Source: Listeria monocytogenes
GTDB lineage: Bacteria; Bacillota; Bacilli; Lactobacillales; Listeriaceae
DNA length: 64,000 bases
NCBI RefSeq assembly: GCF_041765605.1
Contig: NZ_CP168900.1
Location: 1,690,001 to 1,754,000, forward strand
Direction of reading: 5' to 3'
Of the stretch, positions 45,060-54,631 are shown one piece after another (the stretch's first letter is position 1; each line of letters starts with the position of its first letter). Both the position numbers and the translations under genes were made by a program. The notes under the pieces are model-generated. The model worked only from the letters and a program-made list of their open reading frames with translations. It had not been told where the DNA came from and did not search any database.

Positions 45060-45302
45060 TTAATTACTTGAATTTAATGCGATTAGTTCATATTTAATGA
45101 TGGTTTTATTATTTTCCCACACAAGTTTACGAGGGATTGCTTCTCCAAGCGTTTCGCCCTCTTTTGTTTTACGTACTGCGATTGGCACATCAATCGGATA
45201 AATACGATAACCTAATTTTTCCAGTTCAAAGAAATTATCAGAGATTCGCTTTTCTTTTCCTTTTGTTACAATCATTGTGTTTACCTCTAGTGGCATACCC
45301 AA
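45060..45302 (-). CDS. YtmB-like conserved hypothetical protein
   Basis: About 80 residues; starting at TTG 45302 (GGAGG, 8 nt), beginning GMPLEVNTMIVTKGKEKRI. This resembles the small conserved Bacillales protein YtmB (DUF2584 as I recall, not certain). Predicted beta-rich and soluble; ends with IIKYELIALNS. Gene order next to ytkD-like and ytjA-like genes follows B. subtilis. No known function. A GTG at 45311 gives a 3-residue-longer alternative. Confidence 0.65.
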   Translation of the reverse strand: MGMPLEVNTMIVTKGKEKRISDNFFELEKLGYRIYPIDVPIAVRKTKEGETLGEAIPRKLVWENNKTIIKYELIALNSSN

Positions 45303-45352
45303 TTTTCCCACCTCCAGTTTCTTTAATCATAGCAGAGATTGCCCCTATTTGA

Positions 45353-45826
45353 CTAGTTTTTATCATTTAAGATTCGCTCGGCTTGTTGCACAATTTGGAC
45401 CATTCCAGCATCTCGCATAAAAAAGCTAAAAGCCGGTTGTAAAATGAATTGGCTTAACTCACCTTGAATAATGACAGGGCCTTTCGTTTCAAGGTAATCA
45501 GCTAGTGATTCAATTGAAATAACACGCGCCGCATAAACCCGTTTAGTAAACGTTCGTTCCTCTGATTCGACCAAATAATCAGCTACAAAATGGAGTTCAT
45601 CACTAATTCCGCCCGTCTCTTCCATGAGCTCGCGTTTCGCTGCGTCTAAATTTGTTTCTCCTGGTTCACCTTTTCCACCAGGAAATTCAAGCCCACGAAT
45701 TTTGTGTTCGGTAAAAAGCCAACCTTCCTCTGTTTTAGGTATAACGAGCACATCATCCGGATTATTTTCCTGTGCTTCAAAATAGACGGTTACTTTGTTT
45801 CCAAGTGTATCTTTATAAATAAACAA
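45353..45826 (-). CDS. ytkD: Nudix hydrolase, YtkD-like nucleoside triphosphatase
   Basis: A 157-residue protein whose Nudix box GKGEPGETNLDAAKRELMEETG fits GX5EX7REUXEEXGU (about residues 51-73). B. subtilis YtkD hydrolyses 8-oxo-dGTP and RNA-form oxidised nucleotides. The start is TTG 45826 with GGAAG at 7-8 nt. Divergent from yidD over 73 bp. Confidence 0.82.
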   Translation of the reverse strand: MFIYKDTLGNKVTVYFEAQENNPDDVLVIPKTEEGWLFTEHKIRGLEFPGGKGEPGETNLDAAKRELMEETGGISDELHFVADYLVESEERTFTKRVYAARVISIESLADYLETKGPVIIQGELSQFILQPAFSFFMRDAGMVQIVQQAERILNDKN

Positions 45827-45899
45827 AAACTCACTTCCTTTTCTTTTTTCAAAAATGTGGTAAGCTGTATGTAAGCTGAAATTTAGAGGATGAATATCA

Positions 45900-46166
45900 A
45901 TGAAAAAAATTCTTATCGGAGGAATCCGACTTTATCAAAAATATATTTCGCGTTTCACTCCGGCTACTTGTCGTTTTTATCCAACTTGTTCTGCCTATGG
46001 AATCGAAGCGATACAGACACATGGCGCCTTAAAAGGTAGTTACCTTGCGATTAGACGTATTTCTAAATGCCACCCTTTTCATAAAGGCGGACTAGATTTT
46101 GTGCCACCCAAAAAAGATAAGAATGCTGATTCCGAGCATTCCTGTAAAGCTCACCATCACCATTAA
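45900..46166 (+). CDS. yidD: YidD-family membrane protein insertion efficiency factor
   Basis: An 88-residue protein with the conserved core [29 protein letters not shown] and [16 protein letters not shown]. YidD assists YidC-dependent insertion of inner-membrane proteins; B. subtilis YtjA is the homologue. The His-rich C-terminus (CKAHHHH) is unusual but at the variable end. GAGG Shine-Dalgarno about 10 nt before ATG. Confidence 0.93.
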   Translation: MKKILIGGIRLYQKYISRFTPATCRFYPTCSAYGIEAIQTHGALKGSYLAIRRISKCHPFHKGGLDFVPPKKDKNADSEHSCKAHHHH

Positions 46167-46172
46167 TCATAT

Positions 46173-46205
46173 CATGAATCGGTTTTTGCCGGTTCATTTT
46201 TTTCT
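46173..46205 (+). terminator. Terminator of yidD
   Basis: TGAATCGG-TTTTTG-CCGGTTCA followed by seven T residues. Confidence 0.85.
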
Positions 46206-46250
46206 TGCTTTTTAAGACAGAATAAGGTATTATCAAATTCGGACTATAAA

Positions 46251-46265
46251 TCGTAATTGCTACGA
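46251..46265 (+). promoter_or_regulatory. Zur box upstream of the zinc-binding lipoprotein gene
   Basis: TCGTAAT-T-GCTACGA matches the Bacillus Zur 7-1-7 consensus TCGTAATNATTACGA at 12 of 14 positions. It lies 50 bp before the coding region, so the gene should be repressed when zinc is plentiful. I could not place the core promoter unambiguously. Confidence 0.75.
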
Positions 46266-46315
46266 TTCGTATATTATTTAAACAAGAATTATTTCGATTT
46301 AGAGGAGTGAAAAGA

Positions 46316-47269
46316 TTGAGAAAAAAGTATCTTATTGCTTTAACTGTGCTATTTTCGGCATTACTCATACTTACTGGCTGTTCAGATGAGAGCGATACAA
46401 AAGCGACAAAGAGTGATCAATTAACTGTTTATATAACTGTTTACCCTTTGCAGTATTTAACAGAACAAATCGGCGGTGAGTATGTAGATGTTCATAGCAT
46501 TTATCCACCAGGTTCTGATGCCCATAGCTTCGAACCAACTCAAAAAGATATGATGAAAATTGCCGATAGTGATTTATTCTTCTATATCGGACTTGGTATG
46601 GAGGGATTTGTAGATAAAGCGGAAAAAACACTCGCGAATGAACATGTCTCTTTCGTCCCTACCGCTGAAAAATTAGACTTGCCAAAAGATCCAGATGCCG
46701 CAGAAGAACATGACCACGAAAGCGAAGAAGAACACGAACATGGCGATATTAACCCGCACGTATGGTTAAATCCTGTATACATGGAACAAATGGCAACAGT
46801 TGTAAAAGATAAATTAATCAAAGAAATGCCCGATCAAAAAGAAACTTTCGAAAAAAATTACCAGGCTGTCGAAGAAAAATTGAAAAAGCTAGATCAAGAT
46901 TTCCGCACAGTTACAAAGGAAGCAAAACAAAAAGACTTCGTGACAGCACATGCAGCCTATAGCTACTGGGAAACAGAATATGGTCTGCACCAAATTCCTA
47001 TTGCTGGTGTATCAACAAGTGATGAACCTTCTCAAAAGAAATTAAAATCTATCGTTGAAAAAATCGAAGCAGAGAAAATCCCATATATTATGTTAGAACA
47101 AAACACTAACTCAAAAATAGCAGATGTTATTCAACAAGAAACAAATACAAAAACACTGACACTCCACAATTTAGAAACACTTACGCAAAAAGACATAGAC
47201 CAAAAGCGTGATTATCTTTCCATAATGAACGATAATTTAAAAGCATTAAAAGAAAGTCTTAATTATTAA
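46316..47269 (+). CDS. Zinc ABC transporter substrate-binding lipoprotein (ZnuA/AdcA-like), orphan
   Basis: A 317-residue cluster A-I binding protein. Lipobox LTGC (Cys about 22), then the TVYITVYPLQYLTEQIGG start, ligand histidines in GSDAHSFEPTQ, GDINPHVWLNP and TAHAAYSYWE, and an Asp/Glu in the last domain. The acidic His-rich loop (HDHESEEEHEHGD, around 130-145) is typical of zinc rather than manganese proteins. Start TTG 46316 (AGAGGAG, 8 nt) is preferred over GTG 46307, which touches the RBS. No permease or ATPase gene adjoins, so it presumably serves a transporter encoded elsewhere. Confidence 0.9.
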   Translation: MRKKYLIALTVLFSALLILTGCSDESDTKATKSDQLTVYITVYPLQYLTEQIGGEYVDVHSIYPPGSDAHSFEPTQKDMMKIADSDLFFYIGLGMEGFVDKAEKTLANEHVSFVPTAEKLDLPKDPDAAEEHDHESEEEHEHGDINPHVWLNPVYMEQMATVVKDKLIKEMPDQKETFEKNYQAVEEKLKKLDQDFRTVTKEAKQKDFVTAHAAYSYWETEYGLHQIPIAGVSTSDEPSQKKLKSIVEKIEAEKIPYIMLEQNTNSKIADVIQQETNTKTLTLHNLETLTQKDIDQKRDYLSIMNDNLKALKESLNY

Positions 47270-47270
47270 A

Positions 47271-47308
47271 AAAGAAAGGCGCTCTATTTACTTAGAGTGC
47301 CTTTCTTT
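47271..47308. terminator. Bidirectional terminator
   Basis: AAAGAAAGGCGCTCT and AGAGTGCCTTTCTTT pair between the zinc lipoprotein gene and convergent menE. Confidence 0.88.
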
Positions 47309-48697
47309 TAATTTATTGCGTTGAATTTTACCAGATGCTGTTTTAGGTAGATTTTCGACAATCGTAATTTGTTTAGGAATTTTATAACTAGCTAAGTTTG
47401 TTTGGCAGATGCGGCGTAATTCATCCTCATCAAATGTTTCTGCGACAACGATAAAAGCGACAGGAACACTCCCCCATTTATCGTCAGTTTTACCGACAAC
47501 AGCCACTTCTTTCACGCCCTCATACTCGGAAATGACATGTTCTATTTCAGTAGGATAAATGTTCTCTCCTCCCGAAATAATCAAATCAGAACGACGCTCT
47601 AACACAAATAAAAAGCCTTCTTCATCCAAATAGCCAATATCACCAGTTTTGAACCAACCATCCACAAACGAAGCTTCTGTCGCTTTTTTATTATGTAAAT
47701 ATCCAGGTGTAATCGATGGTCCTTTTAGTAAAATTTCTCCGTCATCCGCAATTTTCACTTCTGCTGGAAATAACGCTTTACCTGAAGAACCAATTTTATT
47801 TAAGGCATCTTTTGGTGGTAAAGTAACGATTTGTGAAGCTGTTTCTGTCATCCCGAATGACTGCACTAAGGGAATATCACGCTGTTTGCAAATTTCCAAA
47901 ACAGCTTTACTAGCGGGTCCGCCGCCCAGTAAAACGGTTCGAACGTTGGGATGATAACTGCCGCCGTGTATTTTCAACAAGCGTTCCAGCATAGAAGTCA
48001 CGACCGAAATCGTAGAAATTTTACCACTTTCAAGCAATTGCGTAATTTTTTCTTCATCGAAATGCTCTTCCAAATATACGGGAATTCCGTAAATCACCGA
48101 ACGCATCATAATGGATAAACCACTAATATGAAAAATCGGCACAGCACAGAGCCAGCTATCTTTCTCGGTTAAACCTAAATTCAGCACCGAAGCAACAGCA
48201 CTCCACCAGTGATTTTCGTAAGTTTGCACAACACCTTTTGGTTTCCCTGTTGTCCCTGATGTATACATAACGGAAGCCGCGCGAGATAAGTCCCATGTTT
48301 CTAACAACGCTGGCGCTTCATAATCCGTTTCTGCCAAAGTAGCATAACTAATTCCAGTGGCTACCTTATCTACTAACGAATCCGCTACAATCACGTGTTT
48401 TACCTCAGCGTTTGCGAGTTGAAACGCTATCTCTTTTTTCGTCAAACGATTATTCAGAAATAAAGTGACCGCACCAAGTTGTTGCAGCGCATGAATGAGC
48501 AAAAACGTCATTCGATCATTCTTTCCAAGCAAAGCAATCATCTCGTCTTTTCTAATGCCTAACGCGAATAATTTACCTGCAATTTGCTCTACTGCTTCAC
48601 TTATTTCTTCAAATGTTTCTTCTTTTCCTTCAAAAACGAGCGCGGTCTCTTTAGGAGAAAGCCGCACTCGTTTTTGAAGCCAGTTTGTCATGTCCAT
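47288..48697 (-). CDS. menE: O-succinylbenzoate-CoA ligase
   Basis: A 469-residue acyl-adenylate-forming enzyme that activates o-succinylbenzoate with CoA. P-loop SVMYTSGTTGKPKG (about 150), QSFGMTETASQ, the hinge GDIGYLDEEGF and catalytic lysine in TASGKIQRNKL near the C-terminus. Start ATG 48697 has AAGGTG; a second ATG two codons on is possible. Last gene of the menF-D-H-B-E operon, 15 bp after menB. Confidence 0.95.
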   Translation of the reverse strand: MDMTNWLQKRVRLSPKETALVFEGKEETFEEISEAVEQIAGKLFALGIRKDEMIALLGKNDRMTFLLIHALQQLGAVTLFLNNRLTKKEIAFQLANAEVKHVIVADSLVDKVATGISYATLAETDYEAPALLETWDLSRAASVMYTSGTTGKPKGVVQTYENHWWSAVASVLNLGLTEKDSWLCAVPIFHISGLSIMMRSVIYGIPVYLEEHFDEEKITQLLESGKISTISVVTSMLERLLKIHGGSYHPNVRTVLLGGGPASKAVLEICKQRDIPLVQSFGMTETASQIVTLPPKDALNKIGSSGKALFPAEVKIADDGEILLKGPSITPGYLHNKKATEASFVDGWFKTGDIGYLDEEGFLFVLERRSDLIISGGENIYPTEIEHVISEYEGVKEVAVVGKTDDKWGSVPVAFIVVAETFDEDELRRICQTNLASYKIPKQITIVENLPKTASGKIQRNKLKERHSK

Positions 48698-48712
48698 TTT
48701 TACACCTTCAAA

Positions 48713-49531
48713 TCAAGGGAATTTTGGAAATTGGTCAAAGTCTGGATCGCGTTTTTCTTTAAATGCATCGCGACCTTCTTTTGCTTCGTCGGTTGTGTAG
48801 TATAGAAGTGTTGCGTCACCAGCTAATTGCTGAATACCTGCTAAACCATCTGTATCCGCATTGAAAGCTGCTTTGATGAAACGCAAGGCAGTTGGACTTT
48901 TTTGTAGCATTTCTTTTGCCCAAGCTACTGTTTCTTTTTCTAAATCTGCTACAGGAACAACTGTGTTAATCCAGCCCATTTCAAGTGCTTCGTCCGCTGT
49001 ATATTGACGGCACATGAACCAAACTTCTTTCGCTTTCTTATGTCCGATAACACGTGCTAAATAGCCAGAACCATAGCCAGCATCAAAACTACCAACATTC
49101 GGCCCAGTTTGTCCGAATTTCGCATTATCTGCTGCAATTGTTAAATCACATACTAATTGAAGAACATTTCCTCCACCAATAGACCAGCCAGCAACCATTG
49201 CGATAACCGGTTTTGGAATAACACGAATTAAGCGTTGTAAATCAAGCACGTTTAAGCGTGGGATTTGGTCATCGCCAACGTAACCACCGTGACCGCGAAC
49301 TTTTTGGTCGCCGCCAGAACAGAATGCTTTTTCGCCTTCTCCAGTTAAAATAATCACGCCAAGATCTGAATTATCACGTGCTAAGTTAAATGCATCTATC
49401 ATTTCCGTTACCGTTTTTGGTGTAAATGCATTATGTACTTCTGGACGGTTAATCGTAATTTTTGCGATTCCTTCGTAACTTTCATATTTGATTTCTTCGT
49501 ATACTTTTTCTGTTTGCCAATTAAAACTCAT
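48713..49531 (-). CDS. menB: 1,4-dihydroxy-2-naphthoyl-CoA synthase
   Basis: A 272-residue crotonase-fold enzyme closing the naphthoquinone ring. Oxyanion-hole segments [11 protein letters not shown] and [15 protein letters not shown], and the MenB-specific [18 protein letters not shown], are complete. Overlaps menH by 4 bp. Confidence 0.97.
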   Translation of the reverse strand: MSFNWQTEKVYEEIKYESYEGIAKITINRPEVHNAFTPKTVTEMIDAFNLARDNSDLGVIILTGEGEKAFCSGGDQKVRGHGGYVGDDQIPRLNVLDLQRLIRVIPKPVIAMVAGWSIGGGNVLQLVCDLTIAADNAKFGQTGPNVGSFDAGYGSGYLARVIGHKKAKEVWFMCRQYTADEALEMGWINTVVPVADLEKETVAWAKEMLQKSPTALRFIKAAFNADTDGLAGIQQLAGDATLLYYTTDEAKEGRDAFKEKRDPDFDQFPKFP

Positions 49532-50355
49532 TTTTCTTCCTCCTTCAAAATAACTTCCAGCCAGTTAATAAGCTGACTCGAAAAGATGTTTGGTTGTTCT
49601 AAATAAACCGCATGCCCCGCTGCTGGCACTATGACATGCGTGCTATTTGGTAAAAGTTGTTGCATTTCCCGTGCAATGTTTTCAAACTTCCCATCTAAAG
49701 CGCCGGTAATAAGTAGCACTGGAAAAGTAAAGTTCACTAAATGGTCCCAGTAAGATGGTTGTTTCCCAGTTCCCATCCCGCGTAAACTCATTGCTAAGCC
49801 ATGCGAGTTTTGCGATAGCCGTTCTGCTCTAATACGTTCGTTCACTTCATCAGGCAAGACCTTTTGTGAAGCAAACAAAGCTAAGTCTTCCCAGTAGTCT
49901 ACAAAGGATTCGATACCTTCTGCTTCTAGCTTATCTGCCAAACGGTTATCTGCTTGAACGCGATTTACGCGAAGATCTACTTCCACAAGTCCAGGCGAGC
50001 TGCTAACTAAAATAAGTCCGCGTACCATTTCTGGATACGTTGCTGCAAAGGCAGTCGCCACTCGTCCGCCCATCGAATAGCCAAGCACAAAACATCTAGT
50101 GACATTTAATTGCTGTAAAATTCCGGCTAAATCCTCACAAATACTTTCCATTGCATATGGTGCTATTTCTTCTGGGCTTGCGGTATTTCCGTGCCCAAGT
50201 AAATCTGGCGCAATAATATTAAAACGTTCTTTTAAACGTGAAATACTAGCTTGAAATGTTCTGCTTGTTCCTGTAAACCCATGTAACATCAGTAAAAATG
50301 GCTTTTCACCACTTATAACGTTTGTAAATTGATACTGTTTACCTCGAACTAACAT
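49528..50355 (-). CDS. menH: SHCHC synthase MenH
   Basis: A 275-residue alpha/beta hydrolase that eliminates pyruvate from SEPHCHC. Oxyanion motif [11 protein letters not shown], nucleophile GYSMGGRVA (about Ser100), late Asp in TGALDGKF and His in [10 protein letters not shown]. Follows menD by one base and overlaps menB by 4. Confidence 0.94.
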   Translation of the reverse strand: MLVRGKQYQFTNVISGEKPFLLMLHGFTGTSRTFQASISRLKERFNIIAPDLLGHGNTASPEEIAPYAMESICEDLAGILQQLNVTRCFVLGYSMGGRVATAFAATYPEMVRGLILVSSSPGLVEVDLRVNRVQADNRLADKLEAEGIESFVDYWEDLALFASQKVLPDEVNERIRAERLSQNSHGLAMSLRGMGTGKQPSYWDHLVNFTFPVLLITGALDGKFENIAREMQQLLPNSTHVIVPAAGHAVYLEQPNIFSSQLINWLEVILKEEEK

Positions 50356-50356
50356 A

Positions 50357-52099
50357 TTAATCTAACGCCTTTAAAGCAGCCGCAATTTTCGCCCAAAGAA
50401 CTTGGTGGTTAGCTTTATTTTCATGACGATTTGTTTTCACTTCAATAATGTCTAATCCTTTGTGGTAACTAGCTTTATCAATAGCTTCTTCTAGCTCGTC
50501 AACCGATTTCGCCTCATGATAATCCGCATCATAAAAAGCAGCTGCGAAACGGAAATCAAGTTCGGTGGAAGTACCAAACAATGATTCAAAATACTTCGGT
50601 TCATTTGCTTGAGGTAGGAACGAGAATATTCCGCCACCATCATTATTCACAATCACAATCGTTAGGTTCATCTTATATTTTTTCGCCATAAGTAACCCAT
50701 TCATATCATGATAAAAGGATAAATCACCAATTAGTAAGAACATTGGTTGGAAAACAACACTAGCACCTAACGCCGAAGAAACAACTCCGTCAATACCATT
50801 AGCCCCGCGATTTGCTAGCATTTTTATTTTCTTATCAATTTGTGAAAAGTACGTGTCAACATCGCGAATCGGCATACTATTACCAATAAAGAGTCCCGCT
50901 TTGTCCGGTAACAAACGGCGCAATTCTGCAACAATCTTACCTTCTTCCAAAGTGGTAGTATTCGCCATTTCAGCTAAAACAATTTCGCGCGCTACCTTAT
51001 TATACGATGTCCATCTACTTAACCACGCTACATCTTTCGCATCATCTGGCATGTTTTGCAGCATGATATCCAGTAAAAATCGTTCATCACAGTGAATCAT
51101 GTCCGTTACCGCTTTAATCGGATCTTTCCAAGCAGCACCTGGATCCACGACATAAAATCGAATATCTGAAAGGCTTTCTAACCAATTTTTCAGTGGTTTA
51201 GAAACGGGCATACTTCCGAAACGAATCACTACTTCTGGCGTTAAATTGTCCAAAATCTCCGCTTCTTTTAAGAAAGCATCATATTGATCAATTACCACTT
51301 CATCTAGTGCGCCGTATGATCGGAGTCCTGAAAGTGGATCAGCTAAAATTGGCCAACCTAGTTTTTTCGCTAAGTCAACCATGGGCTGTTCCAATTCTTT
51401 CTTATCTATTGGACCAACTACAAATACGCCTTTTTTGCCAGTGCATTCTGTCACCATTTTTTGAATCGAGCTATCGTCCAATACTTCATGCGTATAATAA
51501 ATATGTACGTGATGATGTTTTCTTCCAGTAGCTGTGAACGGTGAAGGTTCTAGAATCGGTACAAGCGGTTCGCGTAATGGGAAATTAAGATGCACTGGGC
51601 CACGTGGAGTTTTCATGGCAATATCCACTGCGCGACTTCCATGCCATTTCGCATAACGGAGCATTTCTTCACTGTTTTCAGGAAGTGCCATATCCGTAAA
51701 ATCTTTAACATGTGAACCATATAAATGCAGCTGATCCATCGCTTGTGGTGCTCCAACATTTCGAAGCTCATGTGGACGATCAGCAGTTAAAACAATCAAT
51801 GGAATTTGTGATAAATTTGCTTCGACAACTGCTGGGAAATAATTCGCCGCTGCAGTTCCTGAAGTACAAAGTAGAACAACTGGACGTTTCGATGCTTTCG
51901 CTAGACCTAAAGCAAAAAAGCCAGCCGAGCGTTCGTCAACATCCACATAAATCTTCAAAATCGGATGTTCTGCCATCATCAGTGCAAGCGGAGTGGAACG
52001 CGAACCCGGGCTAATAATTGCTTCTTTCACACCGGCTTGCACAAGCTCCTCAATAAATGCAGCTAAATAATCTGTCAGCACTTGTTCGTGGTTTGTCAT
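50357..52099 (-). CDS. menD: SEPHCHC synthase MenD
   Basis: A 580-residue thiamine-diphosphate enzyme that adds the succinyl-semialdehyde unit from 2-oxoglutarate to isochorismate. The ThDP activation Glu region (ISPGSRSTPLAL), GTAAANYFPAVVEA and the C-terminal ThDP/Mg motif GDLSFYHDMNGLL with VNNDGGGIFSFLPQ are present. Overlaps menF by 4 bp. Confidence 0.97.
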   Translation of the reverse strand: MTNHEQVLTDYLAAFIEELVQAGVKEAIISPGSRSTPLALMMAEHPILKIYVDVDERSAGFFALGLAKASKRPVVLLCTSGTAAANYFPAVVEANLSQIPLIVLTADRPHELRNVGAPQAMDQLHLYGSHVKDFTDMALPENSEEMLRYAKWHGSRAVDIAMKTPRGPVHLNFPLREPLVPILEPSPFTATGRKHHHVHIYYTHEVLDDSSIQKMVTECTGKKGVFVVGPIDKKELEQPMVDLAKKLGWPILADPLSGLRSYGALDEVVIDQYDAFLKEAEILDNLTPEVVIRFGSMPVSKPLKNWLESLSDIRFYVVDPGAAWKDPIKAVTDMIHCDERFLLDIMLQNMPDDAKDVAWLSRWTSYNKVAREIVLAEMANTTTLEEGKIVAELRRLLPDKAGLFIGNSMPIRDVDTYFSQIDKKIKMLANRGANGIDGVVSSALGASVVFQPMFLLIGDLSFYHDMNGLLMAKKYKMNLTIVIVNNDGGGIFSFLPQANEPKYFESLFGTSTELDFRFAAAFYDADYHEAKSVDELEEAIDKASYHKGLDIIEVKTNRHENKANHQVLWAKIAAALKALD

Positions 52100-53484
52100 T
52101 TCTTTATGCCTCCTAATACGCGTAACATCGGCTGGAATTTAACCGCCGTTTCTTGTAATTCTTCTTTTGGTACAGAATCACCAACAATCCCGCAACCCGC
52201 ATAGATTAACCCCTGCGAATCCACAATTAAGCCGGAACGAATGGCAACAGCAAACTCACCAGAGCCTTTTAAATCAACCCAACCAATCGGTGCTCCGTAG
52301 AAACCACGATCCATTTCTTCTTTCATCCGAATAATGGCTAATCCCATTTTTTGAGGTAAACCGCCAAGAGCTGGCGTCGGATGAAGAGCTTTCACCATTT
52401 CAAGCATGGAAACATCTGGTTTTTTCTTCGCGGTAATATTCATATATAGATGTTGAATATCACGATTTTTCAGAAGTACTGGTTGGCTAGATAACGACAA
52501 TCCTGTTGTAAATGGTTTTAATGTTTCTTCCATCATTTGCACTACATAAGAATGTTCTCGCAAGTTTTTCGCATCTTTTAACAGCGCATTTCCAAGTGCT
52601 TCGTCCGCTTCTTCGGTAGTGCCGCGCTCCGTAGAACCAGCCACACATGACGAATGAATTTCATCCCCATTGACTGCAAGTAATCTTTCAGGAGTTGCCC
52701 CGAAAAAGACCCCGGTTCCCTTTTCAATAAGGAAGAAATAACTATTTTCTTGTGTTGCTAGCATATTTTCCAAAATAATGGCACTATCTACTTGGCGCTG
52801 GAAACGCAAGCCCATTCGTCTAGCTAGAACCACTTTTTTTACGTCTTCTGAATGATTAATCATATCGATAATTTCACTCGCAGTTTCTAGGAAATGGTCT
52901 TTGCCAATCTCCTTAAAATCTGTAAGTAATGCCATTTCAGCTTCATTAACCTCTTGATGAATGATTTTTTGCCATTGATTAAAAACAGCTTCTAATTTGC
53001 TTTCCGTATCATCGGAGTAGATAGACAAATTAACGGTTAAATAACTTTTACCATCTTTATTCGTTAACATAAATAGTGGTAAATAAAACAAGCCATCTTT
53101 AAAACTTTGCCATTCTTTCTCTGTATCACGCTCAGGATCAAAGGCAAAACCACCAAAGTAAACTGGTCCAGTTGCATCTATGGTTGCATTGGTTACACTA
53201 GTGCGCAGTCTTTTCTCAATTTTCTCTTGCAGTCCAAGAAAAGCATCTTTTTTCTTCTCCGCCAAAAATTGTTTCGTTACACCAAAACCGGTCATAGTCA
53301 GTGTCATTTCTGGATTTTGCCAGAAAAAACGCTCACCTTTAAAAGCCGTGCCAGCTTTTTTAAACAATTTGACTGGAGACACTAATTCATCTAACTCAGT
53401 TACCCAGCTAAATAGAGCCGGTTGATCTTGGCTTGCGCTACGTTTCGCTTGATTAAATAAATCAAGAGGCAATTTAGTATTCAT
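52096..53484 (-). CDS. menF: Isochorismate synthase (menaquinone-specific)
   Basis: A 462-residue chorismate-utilising enzyme, first of the menaquinone branch. KVVLARR, GTGVFFGATPERLL, CVAGSTERG, HPTPALGGLPQK and YAGCGIVGDS are family signatures. It heads the men operon, divergent from menA. Distinguished from TrpE by the isochorismate-synthase motifs and the following menD. Confidence 0.95.
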   Translation of the reverse strand: MNTKLPLDLFNQAKRSASQDQPALFSWVTELDELVSPVKLFKKAGTAFKGERFFWQNPEMTLTMTGFGVTKQFLAEKKKDAFLGLQEKIEKRLRTSVTNATIDATGPVYFGGFAFDPERDTEKEWQSFKDGLFYLPLFMLTNKDGKSYLTVNLSIYSDDTESKLEAVFNQWQKIIHQEVNEAEMALLTDFKEIGKDHFLETASEIIDMINHSEDVKKVVLARRMGLRFQRQVDSAIILENMLATQENSYFFLIEKGTGVFFGATPERLLAVNGDEIHSSCVAGSTERGTTEEADEALGNALLKDAKNLREHSYVVQMMEETLKPFTTGLSLSSQPVLLKNRDIQHLYMNITAKKKPDVSMLEMVKALHPTPALGGLPQKMGLAIIRMKEEMDRGFYGAPIGWVDLKGSGEFAVAIRSGLIVDSQGLIYAGCGIVGDSVPKEELQETAVKFQPMLRVLGGIKK

Positions 53485-53517
53485 ATGCTTATCTCTCCTT
53501 TTACATTCACATCTTCT

Positions 53518-53526
53518 ATTATACCA
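53518..53526 (-). promoter_or_regulatory. Extended -10 promoter of the menF operon
   Basis: TGGTATAAT (extended -10) on the minus strand at 53526-53518, about 35 nt before menF; no strong -35 is evident. Confidence 0.5.
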
Positions 53527-53581
53527 AAAATAGAGCTAAACTGCTTGGTTTGCGTTTTTTCTTTCATTTCGTCATTAATTA

Positions 53582-53610
53582 TTGACGTTCTTGCAATATT
53601 TCCCTAAAAT
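53582..53610 (+). promoter_or_regulatory. Promoter of menA
   Basis: -35 TTGACG, 17-bp spacer, -10 TAAAAT, divergent from the menF promoter. Confidence 0.75.
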
Positions 53611-53658
53611 GAAGGGTAGACATCTGAAACATATGGAAGTGAAAAAGGAGAGAAAAAC

Positions 53659-54597
53659 ATGGCTAATGCCTCAAAATCTGCACTTACGAAACAAACTGGA
53701 TTTCAAAAATGGTGGACATTACTTCGTCCCCATACACTTGTAGCCTCTTTCGTTCCAGTATTTCTTGGAACATCGGTCGCAATGAGCTACACCAGTTTTC
53801 ATTTTACACGTTTTATCGTTATGCTAATTGCTTGTTTCTTTATACAAACATCCGCCAATTTATTCAATGAATATTTTGATTATAAAAAAGGACAAGATGA
53901 TGAGCACTCGGTTGGAAATGGTGGTGCTATCGTCCGAAATGGTATGCGCCCAGGATTTATTTTATTCCTAGCTATCTTTTTATACATATTATCCATTCTT
54001 GGTGGCGTGTATTTATCTATTGAACTGAATTGGTATGTAGGCTTACTTGGTGCTATTTGTATGTTGGTTGGTTTTCTTTATACAGGTGGTCCCTATCCAA
54101 TTGCTTATACGCCATTTGGTGAAATTATGGCAGGATTCTTTATGGGAGGAATTATTACTTTCATTTCCTTCTACATTCAAGCAGAATTTATTAGTTCGTT
54201 TATCGTATACGTATCGATTCCAGTAATGGTGCTCGTTGGTAACTTGCTACTTGCTAATAGTATTCGTGATTTAGTACCTGATAAGAAAAATGGCCGTTTA
54301 ACCTTAGCTATCTTGCTAGGTCGCAAATGGGCGACTGTTCTTTTCGCAGTTGCTTTTCTGTTCAGTTATGTATTTGAAATCGCCCTTATTTTCACACAAG
54401 ATGCTCCGTGGTGGACACTTCTGATTTTACTTAGTTTGCCAGAAGCTATTCGCGCCGTGCGTCGTTTCATCGGCAAAACTTCGCCGATTACAATGGTTCC
54501 TGCAATGAAATCTACCTCCAAAGCATTAACAATCTTCGGAATCACACTAGCGCTTGCTTACCTTTTAAGTCTATTATCAAGAAATTTATTCATGTAA
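53659..54597 (+). CDS. menA: 1,4-dihydroxy-2-naphthoate prenyltransferase
   Basis: A 312-residue UbiA-family membrane enzyme that attaches the polyprenyl tail. About eight to nine hydrophobic helices; the first Asp-rich motif is NLFNEYFDYKKGQDD (about 72-86) and the second is NSIRDLVPDKKNGR (about 195-208). AAAGGAG Shine-Dalgarno. It completes the men locus but in opposite orientation. Confidence 0.95.
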   Translation: MANASKSALTKQTGFQKWWTLLRPHTLVASFVPVFLGTSVAMSYTSFHFTRFIVMLIACFFIQTSANLFNEYFDYKKGQDDEHSVGNGGAIVRNGMRPGFILFLAIFLYILSILGGVYLSIELNWYVGLLGAICMLVGFLYTGGPYPIAYTPFGEIMAGFFMGGIITFISFYIQAEFISSFIVYVSIPVMVLVGNLLLANSIRDLVPDKKNGRLTLAILLGRKWATVLFAVAFLFSYVFEIALIFTQDAPWWTLLILLSLPEAIRAVRRFIGKTSPITMVPAMKSTSKALTIFGITLALAYLLSLLSRNLFM

Positions 54598-54631
54598 AAA
54601 AACTGGTTGTCCTCGTGACAACCAGTTTTTT
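54597..54631. terminator. Bidirectional terminator
   Basis: AAACTGGTTGTC-CTCGT-GACAACCAGTTT with T-runs on both strands between convergent menA and yitJ. Confidence 0.92.
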
